Shown: positions 1 to 8,752, counted from the stretch's first letter. The stretch is 64,000 nt of DNA from UBA10347 sp905182135 (GCA_963925805.1 CAWUSE010000022.1:74162-138161); one strand, 5' to 3'. Made by a program: numbers and translations. The notes: generated by a model not told the origin, from the sequence alone.

Positions 1-2
1 AC

Positions 3-500
3 ATCGAGTGCTCGGCGCTGGCAATGCGTGAACTCGACAGCCCAACGATTGATCTGCACGGCGGCGGTAGCGACCTAGTTTTCCCACACCACGAATGTGA
101 ATCGGCCCAAAGCGAGGCTGCCTCCGGGGAACCGTTCGTCACCCATTGGATGCATCAGGCCATGGTGCGCATGGACGGCGAAAAGATGAGTAAGTCGCTG
201 GGAAACCTGGTCTTCGTGCATGATCTGCTCGACGAAGGCTACGAGGCTGGCGCTATCCGTCTCGGGGTGCTCAAGCATCACTACCGTGACGAATGGTCAT
301 GGAGCAATTCGCTGATGCCCGACGCTGCGCAGCAGCTTAAGCATTGGAAGGCTGCCGGCGAAGGGGATGCTGGCCTTGCCCAGGTGCGCGCTGCACTCGA
401 CAACGATTTGGATACGCCAGCTGCGGTAGCAGCGATTGATACGGCAGCCGAGACCGGGGGCGTTTCTCAAGCGGCCGCGCTGCTCGGGATCTTGTTTTAG
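3..500 (+). CDS. mshC: MshC, cysteine:glucosaminyl-inositol ligase (3' part)
   Basis: C-terminal 165 residues of a class I aminoacyl-tRNA-synthetase-like protein; the gene begins before the window. The reading frame opens with IECSALAMREL, followed by DLHGGGSDLVFPHHE and the KMSKSLGN signature. Cysteinyl-tRNA synthetase shares these motifs, but the short C-terminus ending in ALLGILF directly after a small helical region, with no anticodon-binding extension, fits MshC. MshC joins cysteine to glucosaminyl-inositol using ATP in mycothiol synthesis, in the cytoplasm. Mycothiol is restricted to actinobacteria, which supports the taxonomic placement. The alternative is a truncated CysRS; the missing N-terminus would settle it. 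Confidence 0.8.
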   Translation: MECSALAMRELDSPTIDLHGGGSDLVFPHHECESAQSEAASGEPFVTHWMHQAMVRMDGEKMSKSLGNLVFVHDLLDEGYEAGAIRLGVLKHHYRDEWSWSNSLMPDAAQQLKHWKAAGEGDAGLAQVRAALDNDLDTPAAVAAIDTAAETGGVSQAAALLGILF

Positions 501-593
501 CGGGCTCCGTTGTTCAGACGTCGTGCGCGTCAGTAGCCGAGCGGGCCTATTTTTGGCGGATGTTCGACCTGAGGATCATCGGCCTGGAGTACT

Positions 594-616
594 TGTTGGC
601 CGGCGGGCCGGCAACA
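594..616 (+). terminator. Hairpin downstream of mshC, possible terminator
   Basis: TGTT and AACA enclose two GCCGGC arms around a tiny loop, with one bulged G. No U-tract follows, so this would be an actinobacterial type of hairpin terminator at best. It lies about 95 nt after the mshC stop. Confidence 0.35.
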
Positions 617-879
617 TTGTCGGCAATTACCCGTCGGTGCTTGACTCGGCCACGATCAGTTGCAGGCAACCACTCCACGCCGATAAGCACGGCGATCAGG
701 GCAGCGACCCTATAGCGTTCCGCAACCGACCTCTTGAACACATGACTCGCCACTGAACCGCGGCTTCGCTTCGCTCGGCATGCACTGCGGGTCGGGTGTA
801 ACGCAACCTGCAAGCGCTCGATTGTCGGAGTAGCTGGGACGGGAGTGGAAAGACGGCTGGCGAGCGGGGGGTGGGCCTG

Positions 880-893
880 TAGGCTCAACGGCT
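880..893 (+). promoter_or_regulatory. thrS -10 box, leaderless type
   Basis: TAGGCT at 880-885, then 8 nt to the ATG at 894. There is no Shine-Dalgarno sequence, so the transcript probably begins at or next to the start codon. Confidence 0.55.
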
Positions 894-2855
894 ATGTCGA
901 GCATTGTTGTTCAGCTTCCTGACGGGTCCGAGCGAGAGCTTCCCACAGGTGCCACCGCAGCCGACCTGGCTGCCGATATCGGTCCTGGCTTAGCCAAGGC
1001 GGCGTTAATCGCCACCGTCGACGGCCAGGAACGAGACCTGAACACTGAGTTGACTAGCGGCGCCGTCGTGGCGCTTATCACCGACTCGTCTGACGCAGGT
1101 CTCGAGACGATTCGCCACTCGACGTCACACGTGCTGGCTCAGGCGGTGCTGGAGCTATGGTCTGGCGCCACGTTTGCGATCGGCCCACCGATCGAACATG
1201 GCTTCTACTACGACTTCGAACTTCCTGAGGGTGCCACGTTCACCGACGAAGACCTTGACCGTATCGACACCAAGATGCGCGACATCATCGCTGCGGACCA
1301 GCCGTTCATCCGCGGCGAGGTCAGTGCTGCCAAAGGTCTTGAGATGTTCGCCGACCACAAGTACAAGCGCGAGACCATCGAACGCGTCACCGGTGCCGAA
1401 GACACTGAACTGGCCACCGAGGTCGGGTCCGACGGCACCGTAAGCTATTACCGCAACAGCGACAGCTTCGTCGACCTATGCCTGGGTCCTCATGTTCCAA
1501 GTACCGGGCGTCTTGGTCACTTCAAGCTCATGTCGGTTGCGGGTGCGTACTGGCGTGGTCGCGAAAACGAGCCGATGCTGCAACGGATCTATGGCACGGC
1601 ATGGTCATCGAAGAAGCAGCTGAAGCAGCACCTTCATCGTCTTGAAGAAGCCGCCAAGCGTGATCACCGCAAGCTTGCCAACGAACTCGATTTGGTGTCA
1701 TGGCCACAAGAGCTCGGGCCTGGCTTGGCGGTCTGGCATCCAAAGGGCGCTCTCGTTCGCAAGATCATCGAGGACTACAGCCGAGACCGTCACGAAAATG
1801 GCGGCTATCAGTTTGCGTTCTCACCTCATATTGCCAAGGCAAACCTGTGGGAGACCAGCGGGCATCTCGATTTTTACGCCGACAGCATGTACCCGCCGAT
1901 GGAACTCGACGGGGCCACGTATTACCCCAAGCCAATGAACTGTCCTTTCCATGTGATGATCTACAAGTCGTCACAGCGCAGTTATCGCGATCTTCCGATG
2001 CGGATCTTCGAACTGGGCACTGTCTATCGCTACGAGCTCAGTGGGGCGATTCACGGTCTGTTGCGCAGCCGTGGCTTCACCCAGGACGACAGCCATATCT
2101 TCTGCACACGCGAAGATATGCAGAGCGAACTCGCATCACTTCTCACGTTCGTGCTGTCGGTCCTCAAGGCATTCGGCTTCGACGATTTCCAGGCCAAGCT
2201 TTCGACTCGTCCACCTGAAAAATCTGTAGGCGACGACGAAATTTGGGAGGCAGCCACCGAGGGCCTGCGAGCTGCACTCGACACCGCCGGACTCGACTAC
2301 ATCGTCGAGGAAGGTGGGGGTGCGTTCTACGGCCCCAAGATCGACGTCGATGTCAAGGATGCCATCGGGCGGGATTGGCAGCTCTCGACGATTCAGGCGG
2401 ACTTCAATTTGCCCGAACGTTTCGACCTTGAATATGTGGCCAGTGACGGCGAACGTAAACGCCCAGTCATGATTCACCGAGCGCTATTTGGAAGCGTTGA
2501 GCGTTTCTTCGGTGTACTGCTCGAGCACTACGCAGGTGCGTTCCCCGTATGGCTCGCCCCAATGCAGGTGCAGGTTCTCCCGGTTGCCGCAGCACATGAT
2601 GACTATGCTTTCGAAGTCGCAGCACAGCTGAAGAGCGGCGGTTATCGCGTCGAGGTTATTGCAGCGACCGATCCGTTGGGCAAGCGAGTCCGCGCGGGCA
2701 AGACAGCCAAACTGCCCTACGTGCTCGTCGTCGGCGACGACGATGCAGCCAACGGCACCGTTGGTGTCAACGCCCGAGGCCAAGAAGTCGAGCGTGACGT
2801 CAAAGTTGAAGACTTCCAGGCTCGCCTGGCCGACGACGTGCTCACCCACGCGTAG
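894..2855 (+). CDS. thrS: Threonyl-tRNA synthetase
   Basis: Charges tRNA-Thr with threonine in the cytoplasm. The 653-residue length is typical. An N-terminal TGS domain (about residues 5-62, starting LPDGSERELPTG) precedes the editing-like second domain with the HSTSHVLAQA motif and the class II catalytic core. The core shows NCPFHVMIY and ELGTVYRYELSG, then RGFTQDDSHIFC and a C-terminal anticodon-binding domain. The start at 894 is supported by the TAGGCT box 8 nt upstream. The HIT gene follows 8 nt after the stop, as in mycobacteria, so the two are probably cotranscribed. Confidence 0.97.
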   Translation: MSSIVVQLPDGSERELPTGATAADLAADIGPGLAKAALIATVDGQERDLNTELTSGAVVALITDSSDAGLETIRHSTSHVLAQAVLELWSGATFAIGPPIEHGFYYDFELPEGATFTDEDLDRIDTKMRDIIAADQPFIRGEVSAAKGLEMFADHKYKRETIERVTGAEDTELATEVGSDGTVSYYRNSDSFVDLCLGPHVPSTGRLGHFKLMSVAGAYWRGRENEPMLQRIYGTAWSSKKQLKQHLHRLEEAAKRDHRKLANELDLVSWPQELGPGLAVWHPKGALVRKIIEDYSRDRHENGGYQFAFSPHIAKANLWETSGHLDFYADSMYPPMELDGATYYPKPMNCPFHVMIYKSSQRSYRDLPMRIFELGTVYRYELSGAIHGLLRSRGFTQDDSHIFCTREDMQSELASLLTFVLSVLKAFGFDDFQAKLSTRPPEKSVGDDEIWEAATEGLRAALDTAGLDYIVEEGGGAFYGPKIDVDVKDAIGRDWQLSTIQADFNLPERFDLEYVASDGERKRPVMIHRALFGSVERFFGVLLEHYAGAFPVWLAPMQVQVLPVAAAHDDYAFEVAAQLKSGGYRVEVIAATDPLGKRVRAGKTAKLPYVLVVGDDDAANGTVGVNARGQEVERDVKVEDFQARLADDVLTHA

Positions 2856-2863
2856 GTCGCAAC

Positions 2864-3367
2864 ATGCTCGAACGATTGTGGGCCGGTTGGCGCATCGCCT
2901 TCCTCGAAGGCAAGAACGTGCCCGACAATGTTCCTGCCGAGGCCGAAGGCACGCTCTTCGAGCGGATTTTGGCGTCAGACGACGATGAAGCTGCTGCGAT
3001 AATTCATCGTGGCACGCTCGTCTCCGTCATCCTGAACATCTATCCCTATGGCAGCGGTCACATGCTGGTCGTGCCCAACCGGGGTGTTGAAAAGCTCAGC
3101 CAGCTGTCGACTGGCGAGTCCCGCGAGTTGTGGGACACCGTGCAGCATGCGGTCGGTGTCGCTGAGACGGTCTATCGACCAAGTGGGATAAACGTCGGAC
3201 TGAACCAGGGGCGAGCTGGCGGTGCCAGTGTGCCCGACCACCTCCATGTGCACGTGCTGCCCCGCTGGGAAGCCGATACCAACTTCATGACCGCCATCGC
3301 CGAAACTCGCGTCTTGCCGGAGCCCCTTGAAGAATCGATCCGTAAACTTCGCGCTGGCTGGGAGTAG
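2864..3367 (+). CDS. HIT-family hydrolase / Ap4A phosphorylase-like
   Basis: A 167-residue histidine-triad protein. The catalytic triad motif HLHVHVLPRW followed by DTNFM near residues 126-142 matches the actinobacterial HIT protein that lies between thrS and pgsA in mycobacteria, where the relative is described as a diadenosine tetraphosphate phosphorylase. Earlier blocks NIYPYGSGHMLVVP and GINVGLNQG are also typical. It probably splits dinucleoside polyphosphates such as Ap4A, which synthetases like the upstream ThrS generate as by-products. The exact substrate cannot be told from the sequence. It starts 8 nt after thrS, so it is likely in the same operon. Confidence 0.88.
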   Translation: MLERLWAGWRIAFLEGKNVPDNVPAEAEGTLFERILASDDDEAAAIIHRGTLVSVILNIYPYGSGHMLVVPNRGVEKLSQLSTGESRELWDTVQHAVGVAETVYRPSGINVGLNQGRAGGASVPDHLHVHVLPRWEADTNFMTAIAETRVLPEPLEESIRKLRAGWE

Positions 3368-3392
3368 TCCGGACTCGTTGTTACGCGATGAA

Positions 3393-3406
3393 TCAGCCCA
3401 GGCTGA
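3393..3406 (+). terminator. Small hairpin after the HIT gene
   Basis: TCAGCC-ca-GGCTGA starts 25 nt after the HIT stop codon and is followed by an A/T-rich stretch (3410-3420). A plausible weak terminator for the thrS-HIT transcript. Confidence 0.4.
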
Positions 3407-3853
3407 GATCGAAAATTATTGCTCATTGTCGAATGAATGCAGGTGCGAATGAATAGTGGCTCGCTGAGTTCGAGGCCGCTGTCGTCCAACGTGTCTCTTT
3501 CGACAGTGCGGGCTGCAGCAATGATGTAGGCGAGCGGTCTCAGTACTTCGGAACGAGAGTCAGAATTGCATCGCTCGAAGCCGTAGTTAGTCACTCCTGG
3601 GTTGACCATGATTGTCGGTAGAAGATGAGTCGCGACTGCTGGTCGGAGCGACACCTTTCGCCATCGATGTTCCCGCGCAAGAAATAGACGATGTTGTACT
3701 CCGAATTGGCCCTCTGCGGCCGTTGCATTCGAGAAGAAAAAAGGGTCACTTCGCACGAATCGTGAGACACGGTGTTGTTGGGGCTAAAGCGACTGTCGAG
3801 GCGGAAGCAACTATAGAGAAGAGCGAAGGGTGACTGTTCACCGGCTACCTCGG

Positions 3854-4175
3854 TCAAATGATGAAAGCCTGTAGCGCGACGGTGGACCAGTTCAGCGATC
3901 TCGGGAGAAGCGCCAAGAGCTCGATTTCGCGTAAGAACTCGGCACCTTTGCCAAATGACTCGGTGTGTACACGGGCAATCGTTACGCGGCCCTGAACGAT
4001 GTCTGACAGCGCTTCATCAAGCTGTCCCGCATCGATGGCAGCGGCCAAAGTAGGTGTTTTGAGTGTCTTCTAGTTCGTCCACCGAAGCCTAATACTTGAT
4101 TCTCTCGCTGTTTAGGAACAGGCTTCAACAGTGCCACAGCCTCACAAGTCACCAGGTAGTCCAAGGACAATCGCC
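3854..4175 (-). pseudogene. Possible frameshifted gene remnant, unrecognised
   Basis: On the minus strand one frame (about 4175 down to 3982) reads LDYLVTCEAVALLKPVP and runs to a stop. An overlapping second frame (about 4069 down to 3854) reads LAAAIDAGQLDEALSDIV and GKGAEFLREIELLALLP. The compositions look coding, with helical, acidic-alanine patterns. The two frames together would make a protein of about 100 residues with one frameshift. No family is recognised, and chance open frames are a real alternative. Confidence 0.25.
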
Positions 4176-4195
4176 GCTGGCGCCGTTACAAGCAA

Positions 4196-4207
4196 TAACG
4201 TGACGGT
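4196..4207 (+). promoter_or_regulatory. -10 box for the pgsA cluster, leaderless type
   Basis: TAACGT at 4196-4201, then 6 nt to the GTG at 4208. No ribosome-binding site. It would drive the membrane protein-pgsA-acyltransferase-pimA genes. Confidence 0.55.
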
Positions 4208-4729
4208 GTGAGCGAAGCGAACGAGGCCGAGACCGAGACACTAGATGGCGGCGACGTCCGAGATGAGTTGCCCGAGGACCTGAATGCCAGCGAATTCGTT
4301 GGCCCATACATGTTCCCGAACAACAATCGTCGGCGTATCCCCGGTGTTCTCTACATCGTCATCGGCACTATCTTTGTGTTACTCCATCTGCTCGTCGGTG
4401 ACTCACCAATGGTGAATGCGGGCTGGGCATGGGGTGGCGGTGCTTTGATCGTCATTGGCCTGTACAACCTGGTCGCTGGGTGGAATTTGAACATCGACGA
4501 AAATGATGCACTGGTAGAAGCGACCCGCGCTGTTGGCTTCCCGGTAGGTCACGCGTCAGCTCAACTTGGTTGGCGAGGCTGGTTCAGCCGCCCCACATGG
4601 CGCATCCTGTTGTACTCAAACGAGCCGCAACCCGACAAGCGTGGTCTCGTGCTCATCGACGGCAATGACGGCGAAGTCCTCGACACGATTGTCGAGAACA
4701 ACCCTGAAGACTGGAGCCAGTATGTTTGA
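4208..4729 (+). CDS. Two-pass membrane protein, unknown function
   Basis: 173 residues. The first 43 are acidic and then basic, ending NNNRRR. Two hydrophobic segments follow (about 46-63 and 71-91), then a soluble C-terminal domain of about 80 residues with WFSRPTWRILLYSNEPQP and VLIDGNDGEVLDT. No family is recognised. The GTG start at 4208 is chosen because a TAACGT box lies 6 nt upstream. The 3' end overlaps the pgsA start by 8 nt, so translation is probably coupled. The context suggests a role at the membrane alongside phosphatidylinositol lipid synthesis, but this is inference from position only. Confidence 0.75.
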   Translation: MSEANEAETETLDGGDVRDELPEDLNASEFVGPYMFPNNNRRRIPGVLYIVIGTIFVLLHLLVGDSPMVNAGWAWGGGALIVIGLYNLVAGWNLNIDENDALVEATRAVGFPVGHASAQLGWRGWFSRPTWRILLYSNEPQPDKRGLVLIDGNDGEVLDTIVENNPEDWSQYV

Positions 4730-5348
4730 TGGCAACTGGCGTCAGACAGTCGAAAGAGGTGTCGACCCGATCGGTGAAGGCCTCAAGAAGATGGGTGTTA
4801 GCGCCGACGTTCTTACGTGTGCGGGCATCGTTATGTCGGTCGCGACGGCCTTCGTCATCGGAAATGGCTACCTGCGCTGGGGCCTCGTGGCCATGCTGGC
4901 AACGGGCATTCCCGATCTGCTCGATGGCGCAGTGGCCAAAGCTTCTGGCTCGGCATCTAAGCGCGGAGCCTTCTTCGACTCGTCGATAGATCGGTTCAGC
5001 GACGCCTTCGTATTCGGCGGCCTGAGCTGGTATTACGCTGCGAACTTTCCGGGCACCTTGTCCGTGCTGCCGGTGGCCGTAATGTCTGCTGCGTTGATCA
5101 CGTCCTACCTTCGGGCGAAGGGTGAACTGCTGGGCTACGACGCGAAGGGCGGCATCATGGAACGCGCTGAGCGTTTCATCCTGTTGTCGGCTGGGCTTGC
5201 ATTTCCTCGCATCCTTGAGCCAGTCCTCTGGATCATGCTTGTACTGACATGTGTGACGGTGGTGCAACGCTTCTTCAAGGTGTGGAAGCAGGCAACCGTC
5301 GAGATGCATGCGGACCGTGCAGAAGCAGCAGCTGCGGCCAAGAACTGA
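4722..5348 (+). CDS. pgsA: CDP-alcohol phosphatidyltransferase, likely phosphatidylinositol phosphate synthase
   Basis: 208 residues with about five or six membrane segments. The CDP-alcohol phosphotransferase signature runs from DLLDGAVAK to GAFFDSSID, about residues 66-91. The spacing D-x2-D-G-x2-A-x9-G-x3-D-x3-D is kept, but the Arg that normally follows DGxxA is Lys. By gene order (HIT upstream, PIM acyltransferase and PimA downstream) it corresponds to mycobacterial PgsA1, which condenses CDP-diacylglycerol with inositol phosphate at the inner membrane. The ATG at 4722 is within the upstream gene (8-nt overlap). A phosphatidylglycerophosphate synthase is the alternative. Confidence 0.85.
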   Translation: MFDGNWRQTVERGVDPIGEGLKKMGVSADVLTCAGIVMSVATAFVIGNGYLRWGLVAMLATGIPDLLDGAVAKASGSASKRGAFFDSSIDRFSDAFVFGGLSWYYAANFPGTLSVLPVAVMSAALITSYLRAKGELLGYDAKGGIMERAERFILLSAGLAFPRILEPVLWIMLVLTCVTVVQRFFKVWKQATVEMHADRAEAAAAAKN

Positions 5349-5353
5349 CACCG

Positions 5354-6259
5354 ATGGCGTTCGATCTGACGCTTACGGTCTACAAAGCGGTTGCCGCGGC
5401 TGCCAGGACGTTGCCCCACGGGCTCATGAGCGGTTTGAGTCGTGCAGTAACGACCGCCATTCCGTGGTTCTCGCCCGACCGCAGACTTGTTGTCGAGCGC
5501 AACCTCCGTCGCAGCGCTGACCACGAGCTGAGTGACAGCGAGTTGACCTTGGGCGTTCGCGCTGTGTTCCGCTCCTATGCCCGGTACTACACCGACACCG
5601 CCCGTTTGCCCGGTCTATCTGCATCGGAGGTCGACCATGGCTTCAGTTACCAGGGCTTCGAGCACATTCAAAGTAGCCATGCCCGCGGTAAAGGAACCAT
5701 CCTGGTTGTGCCACATGTTGGCGGCTGGGAGTGGGCTGCGAGTTGGCTTGACAAGGTTCCGAAGTATCAGGTCACTGGTGTGGTCGAGGCATTGGACAAC
5801 GACGAGCTCCGGCTATGGATGGAAGAGTGGCGAGAAGCTGTTGGCATCCAGGTGCTTCCACTGGGACAGGGCCTGGGTGGGGAGTTAGCACGCCGGCTGC
5901 GGGCGAACCATGTCTTGTGTTTGATGAGTGACCGCAACCTCGGTGATGGGGGAGTCGAAGTTGACTTCTTTGGCGAGTCGACCGAGCTGCCTGGGGGAGC
6001 CGCGACTTTGGCGCTGCGCACCGGCGCGACCATCGTGCCGGTCGCGGTGTATCACCGAGGCGAGCAGAACCACGCAATCTGCGAACCACCGATCGTGGTG
6101 GAGCGACATGGCAAGATGCGAGAGGACATAAAGCGCATTACCCAGAATGTCGCGCACGTGATGGAGATGCAGATCCGACGTGAGCCGCACCAATGGCTCG
6201 TATTACAACCGAATTGGCCGAGCGATCACCAGGCGTTGGCTGAGAGGGCAGGCGAGTGA
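5354..6259 (+). CDS. LpxL-type acyltransferase, likely phosphatidylinositol mannoside acyltransferase
   Basis: 301 residues of the lysophospholipid/LpxL-HtrB acyltransferase family. The catalytic HxxxxE is seen as HVGGWE (about residues 119-124), and WLVLQPNWP near the C-terminus is typical. In mycobacteria the protein at this position between PgsA1 and PimA acylates the mannose of phosphatidylinositol mannoside on the cytoplasmic face of the membrane. The ATG at 5354 lies 5 nt after the pgsA stop. It overlaps pimA by 4 nt (GTGA), which indicates one operon. Confidence 0.88.
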   Translation: MAFDLTLTVYKAVAAAARTLPHGLMSGLSRAVTTAIPWFSPDRRLVVERNLRRSADHELSDSELTLGVRAVFRSYARYYTDTARLPGLSASEVDHGFSYQGFEHIQSSHARGKGTILVVPHVGGWEWAASWLDKVPKYQVTGVVEALDNDELRLWMEEWREAVGIQVLPLGQGLGGELARRLRANHVLCLMSDRNLGDGGVEVDFFGESTELPGGAATLALRTGATIVPVAVYHRGEQNHAICEPPIVVERHGKMREDIKRITQNVAHVMEMQIRREPHQWLVLQPNWPSDHQALAERAGE

Positions 6260-7350
6260 GCTCCATGCGCGTCGGCATGATCTGCCCGTACAGCCTTTCG
6301 GTACCAGGCGGCGTCCAGGAACAAGTCCTCGGTCTTGCTCGTGTCATGCGCCAGCGCGGGGTCGACGTGCGCGTGCTAGCGCCTTGCGATGGTCCGCCGC
6401 CAGACACTGGGATCACTTCGCTTGGCGCAAGTTTGCCGACGGCCGCCAACGGAAGCATCGCACCGATTGCTCCTGACATATCGGCACAAGTCCGGCTGAT
6501 CAAGGCGCTGTGGAATGAAGAGTTCGATGTATTGCACCTGCACGAGCCGCTCGCTCCCGGCATCGGGATCACGACCGTACTCATGCAAGCTGCACCCATG
6601 GTTGGCACCTTTCATGCCGCTGGCCGAAGTTCGGCGTATCGTTGGGTCAACCGAGGATGTCGGGCGTTGCGCAGCCGTCTTTCCATTGCTTGCGCTGTGT
6701 CGTCCGAAGCCGAAGGATTGGCAGCGCGCTGGCTGGGTGGAAGTTACGAGCGTGTCTTCAACGGCATCGACGTGCAGCGGTACGCAACTGCAGTACCAAC
6801 GCCAACGACCAAACCGACGATCTTGTTCCTAGGTCGTCATGAAGAACGCAAAGGGCTGCGTGTGTTGCTGCGAGCTTCTGAGCAGTTGCCGGCCGATGTC
6901 GGTATCTGGGTCGGTGGTGACGGTGACGAGACGAGCGCTCTGAAAAGAGAGTTCGCCAACAACCATCGCATCGAATGGTTAGGTCGACTGTCTGACCTAG
7001 AGAAGCCCGCTCGGCTGGCAGGTGCATCGGTTTTTTGTGCACCGTCACTGGGTGGCGAGTCGTTCGGCATCGTACTGCTTGAGGCCATGTCTGCAGGTAC
7101 CCCAATCGTGGCGAGCGATATCACGGGGTATTCCCTGGTAGCGCGTGGAGGTTCCGACGCTCTCATGGTCGAGCCATCAAATCCGAATGCGTTGGCGCAG
7201 GCCCTCCGAACGGTACTTGCCTCGGGCCCCGAGGTACAGAAACGAGTCGAGCGAGGCATCGAACGAGCAGGTGAGTTCTCGATGGACGCCCTGGCCGATA
7301 TTTATACAGAGAAGTATGAGCGAGCGTTGGCGACAGCCGTTCGACGTTGA
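6256..7350 (+). CDS. pimA: Phosphatidylinositol alpha-mannosyltransferase PimA
   Basis: 364-residue GT4 glycosyltransferase. The N-terminal Rossmann fold has VGMICPYSLSVPGGVQEQV, with the glycine-rich GGVQ loop. The C-terminal fold has LGRHEERKGLRVLL, whose Arg and Lys hold the nucleotide-sugar phosphates, and GGESFGIVLLEAMSAG with the conserved Glu. PimA transfers the first mannose from GDP-mannose to phosphatidylinositol at the inner leaflet of the membrane. The GTG start overlaps the acyltransferase stop (GTGA). Position after pgsA and the acyltransferase makes the assignment firm. Confidence 0.92.
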   Translation: MSSMRVGMICPYSLSVPGGVQEQVLGLARVMRQRGVDVRVLAPCDGPPPDTGITSLGASLPTAANGSIAPIAPDISAQVRLIKALWNEEFDVLHLHEPLAPGIGITTVLMQAAPMVGTFHAAGRSSAYRWVNRGCRALRSRLSIACAVSSEAEGLAARWLGGSYERVFNGIDVQRYATAVPTPTTKPTILFLGRHEERKGLRVLLRASEQLPADVGIWVGGDGDETSALKREFANNHRIEWLGRLSDLEKPARLAGASVFCAPSLGGESFGIVLLEAMSAGTPIVASDITGYSLVARGGSDALMVEPSNPNALAQALRTVLASGPEVQKRVERGIERAGEFSMDALADIYTEKYERALATAVRR

Positions 7351-7834
7351 ACAGCTCTAGGCGCTGGACCGTTACTTGCTAGCCACGTTCGCCGCTGAGC
7401 TTAGAAGCGTCGACGGCATCACCGTGTTCGTGATGATCGGATAGTTCGAAAGGTTACGAGACAGCAGGGTAGGAATTGAGCAACCGCATCCGCTGCGCCG
7501 TAGCAGATTGCAAGCCCGTTGTCGTCACTCTGGCAGCGCCCCAGGGATCTGATGGACAGGTTCTCACTGATGGCGCCTTCGGCCAGCAACTCACGTTTAA
7601 TAGCCACGGGCCGGAAGGTTCCTAGTAGAGATACACCGGCCCGCAAGGCGCTGGTTGTGCCTCGACGATGGCTGGCCGGTTGTGCTGTTGTGGGATGTAG
7701 CGGTGGGCAGACGAAAGGACGCGCAGGGTGTAGCCGGTGCTGTTGGCGAGAACGGACAGTCTGGTGGGGGACCGAGTGCACTAGCGGTGGATGGTGGGCA
7801 CAGACAGCTCATGTCAGGCGGTAACCTGCCATCA
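7351..7834. other. 484-base spacer between pimA and the HtpX-like gene
   Basis: No convincing gene. Open frames exist on both strands (for example minus 7419-7781), but none has a motif or ribosome-binding site. An upstream in-frame extension of the next gene through 7655-7834 exists but reads as low-complexity sequence, and it is disfavoured because a TAACCT box lies just before the ATG at 7835. Confidence 0.5.
7822..7834 (+). promoter_or_regulatory. -10 box of the HtpX-like gene, leaderless type
   Basis: TAACCT at 7822-7827 and 7 nt to ATG 7835; no ribosome-binding site. Confidence 0.5.
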
Positions 7835-8569
7835 ATGTCGGATAATCCTCCTATTGCCCTGATGCTGCTGCCGCTACCGTTGGTCGTTGGTTCGATCATT
7901 GGCGCTGTTGTCGGTTTCGTCACGGGATCCTGGTTGTGGGCGGTCGTCGCCCTCGTCTTGGTCGCTCTCGCTGTCGGCGCTGCAGCGTTCTTAGTCGCTG
8001 AATCCATGGCACTTCGTCTGCTCAAGGCCCGTCCGCTCGCCGACGGGGGATCGCACGAGCTGCGCAATCAGCTCGAAGAACTCTGTGCCCGCACTGGCTT
8101 GAGCGAACCAGACCTCTACACCGTTGGGCCCGGCGCACCAGCGATTGCTTCGGTGGGTCGTGTAGGTAGCGCCCTCATTGTGACTGACGGACTTACCGAT
8201 GACCTGACGATCGTCGAACTCGAAGCCGCCGTGGCCCGCGAGTTGGCTCGCATCCAGAGCGGCTTCACCACTGTTGACACGTTGGCAGTTCCCTTTATTA
8301 CGGTTCCGTTTGGGTTCGTAAGCGGGTTTGCCGACAAAGTTTTGCGTTTCTTCCGAGGCGGGGATCACGACGCTCGCATCGATCTTGAGGGGATTGCGAT
8401 CACCCGGTATCCGCCCGGCATGAGTGCGGCGCTTTCGAAGATGACCGCGGTCCCGTCGGTAGCGGCAAAGGCAGCCGCTCACCTCTGGGCTGTCGGAAGC
8501 CTCGGACCAGGTAAGGGCCCGGGCAGCTACGGCATCGACGAGCGAATCGAACTACTGCAAGAGCTGTAG
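7835..8569 (+). CDS. HtpX/M48-like membrane protein lacking zinc-binding histidines
   Basis: 244 residues. Two hydrophobic segments (about 8-30 and 32-56) precede a domain that lines up with the HtpX/M48 peptidases: LYTVGPGAPAIASVGR, then ALIVTDGLTDDLTIVELEA. Where M48 enzymes have HExxH this protein has RELAR (residues 135-139), so both zinc histidines are replaced while the Glu is kept. The second metal region is also degenerate (IDLEGIAITRYPPGM). It is therefore probably not a protease. Start chosen from the TAACCT box 7 nt upstream; other in-frame starts lie farther upstream. Its role is unknown. Confidence 0.7.
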   Translation: MSDNPPIALMLLPLPLVVGSIIGAVVGFVTGSWLWAVVALVLVALAVGAAAFLVAESMALRLLKARPLADGGSHELRNQLEELCARTGLSEPDLYTVGPGAPAIASVGRVGSALIVTDGLTDDLTIVELEAAVARELARIQSGFTTVDTLAVPFITVPFGFVSGFADKVLRFFRGGDHDARIDLEGIAITRYPPGMSAALSKMTAVPSVAAKAAAHLWAVGSLGPGKGPGSYGIDERIELLQEL

Positions 8570-8752
8570 TTTCGTCCTCGAGTACGTGGAGGTCTGGGCT
8601 CTGAAACATGGCCCCGCATTGCGTATCGACGCCGTGCGAGCGGTTGACGAGCCAGCTGCTGGTCATGCCGGCAGACAGACAGGAGACAGAGATACTCTGG
8701 CCCGCGAACAAATGTCATGCGAAATGGCTTCCGGCTGCGCCGCGTTCACCCA

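Larger units (their letters stand above)
501..893. other. Intergenic region between mshC and thrS
   Basis: About 390 bases without a convincing gene. It holds one GC-rich hairpin near its 5' side (594-616) and the thrS -10 box at its 3' end. Short open frames on both strands have no recognisable motif. No T-box-like leader is possible if the promoter at 880-885 is the one used. Confidence 0.6.
3368..4207. other. 840-base spacer, possible decayed genes
   Basis: The longest stretch without a clear gene. It is visibly poorer in GC than its flanks. It contains the hairpin at 3393-3406 and several short open frames on both strands. Those on the minus strand between 3854 and 4180 look like pieces of one protein split by a frameshift, listed separately. 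A 73-codon plus-strand frame (3612-3833, TTG start) has no recognisable motif and no ribosome-binding site. Nothing else can be named. Confidence 0.5.

Noticed and set aside
501..893. T-box or other leader riboswitch before thrS
   Set aside because: No specifier or antiterminator motif seen, and the best promoter lies only 14 nt before the start codon.
3612..3833. 73-codon plus-strand frame as a real small gene
   Set aside because: TTG start, no ribosome-binding site or -10 box, no motif, and overlapping frames of similar length on the other strand.
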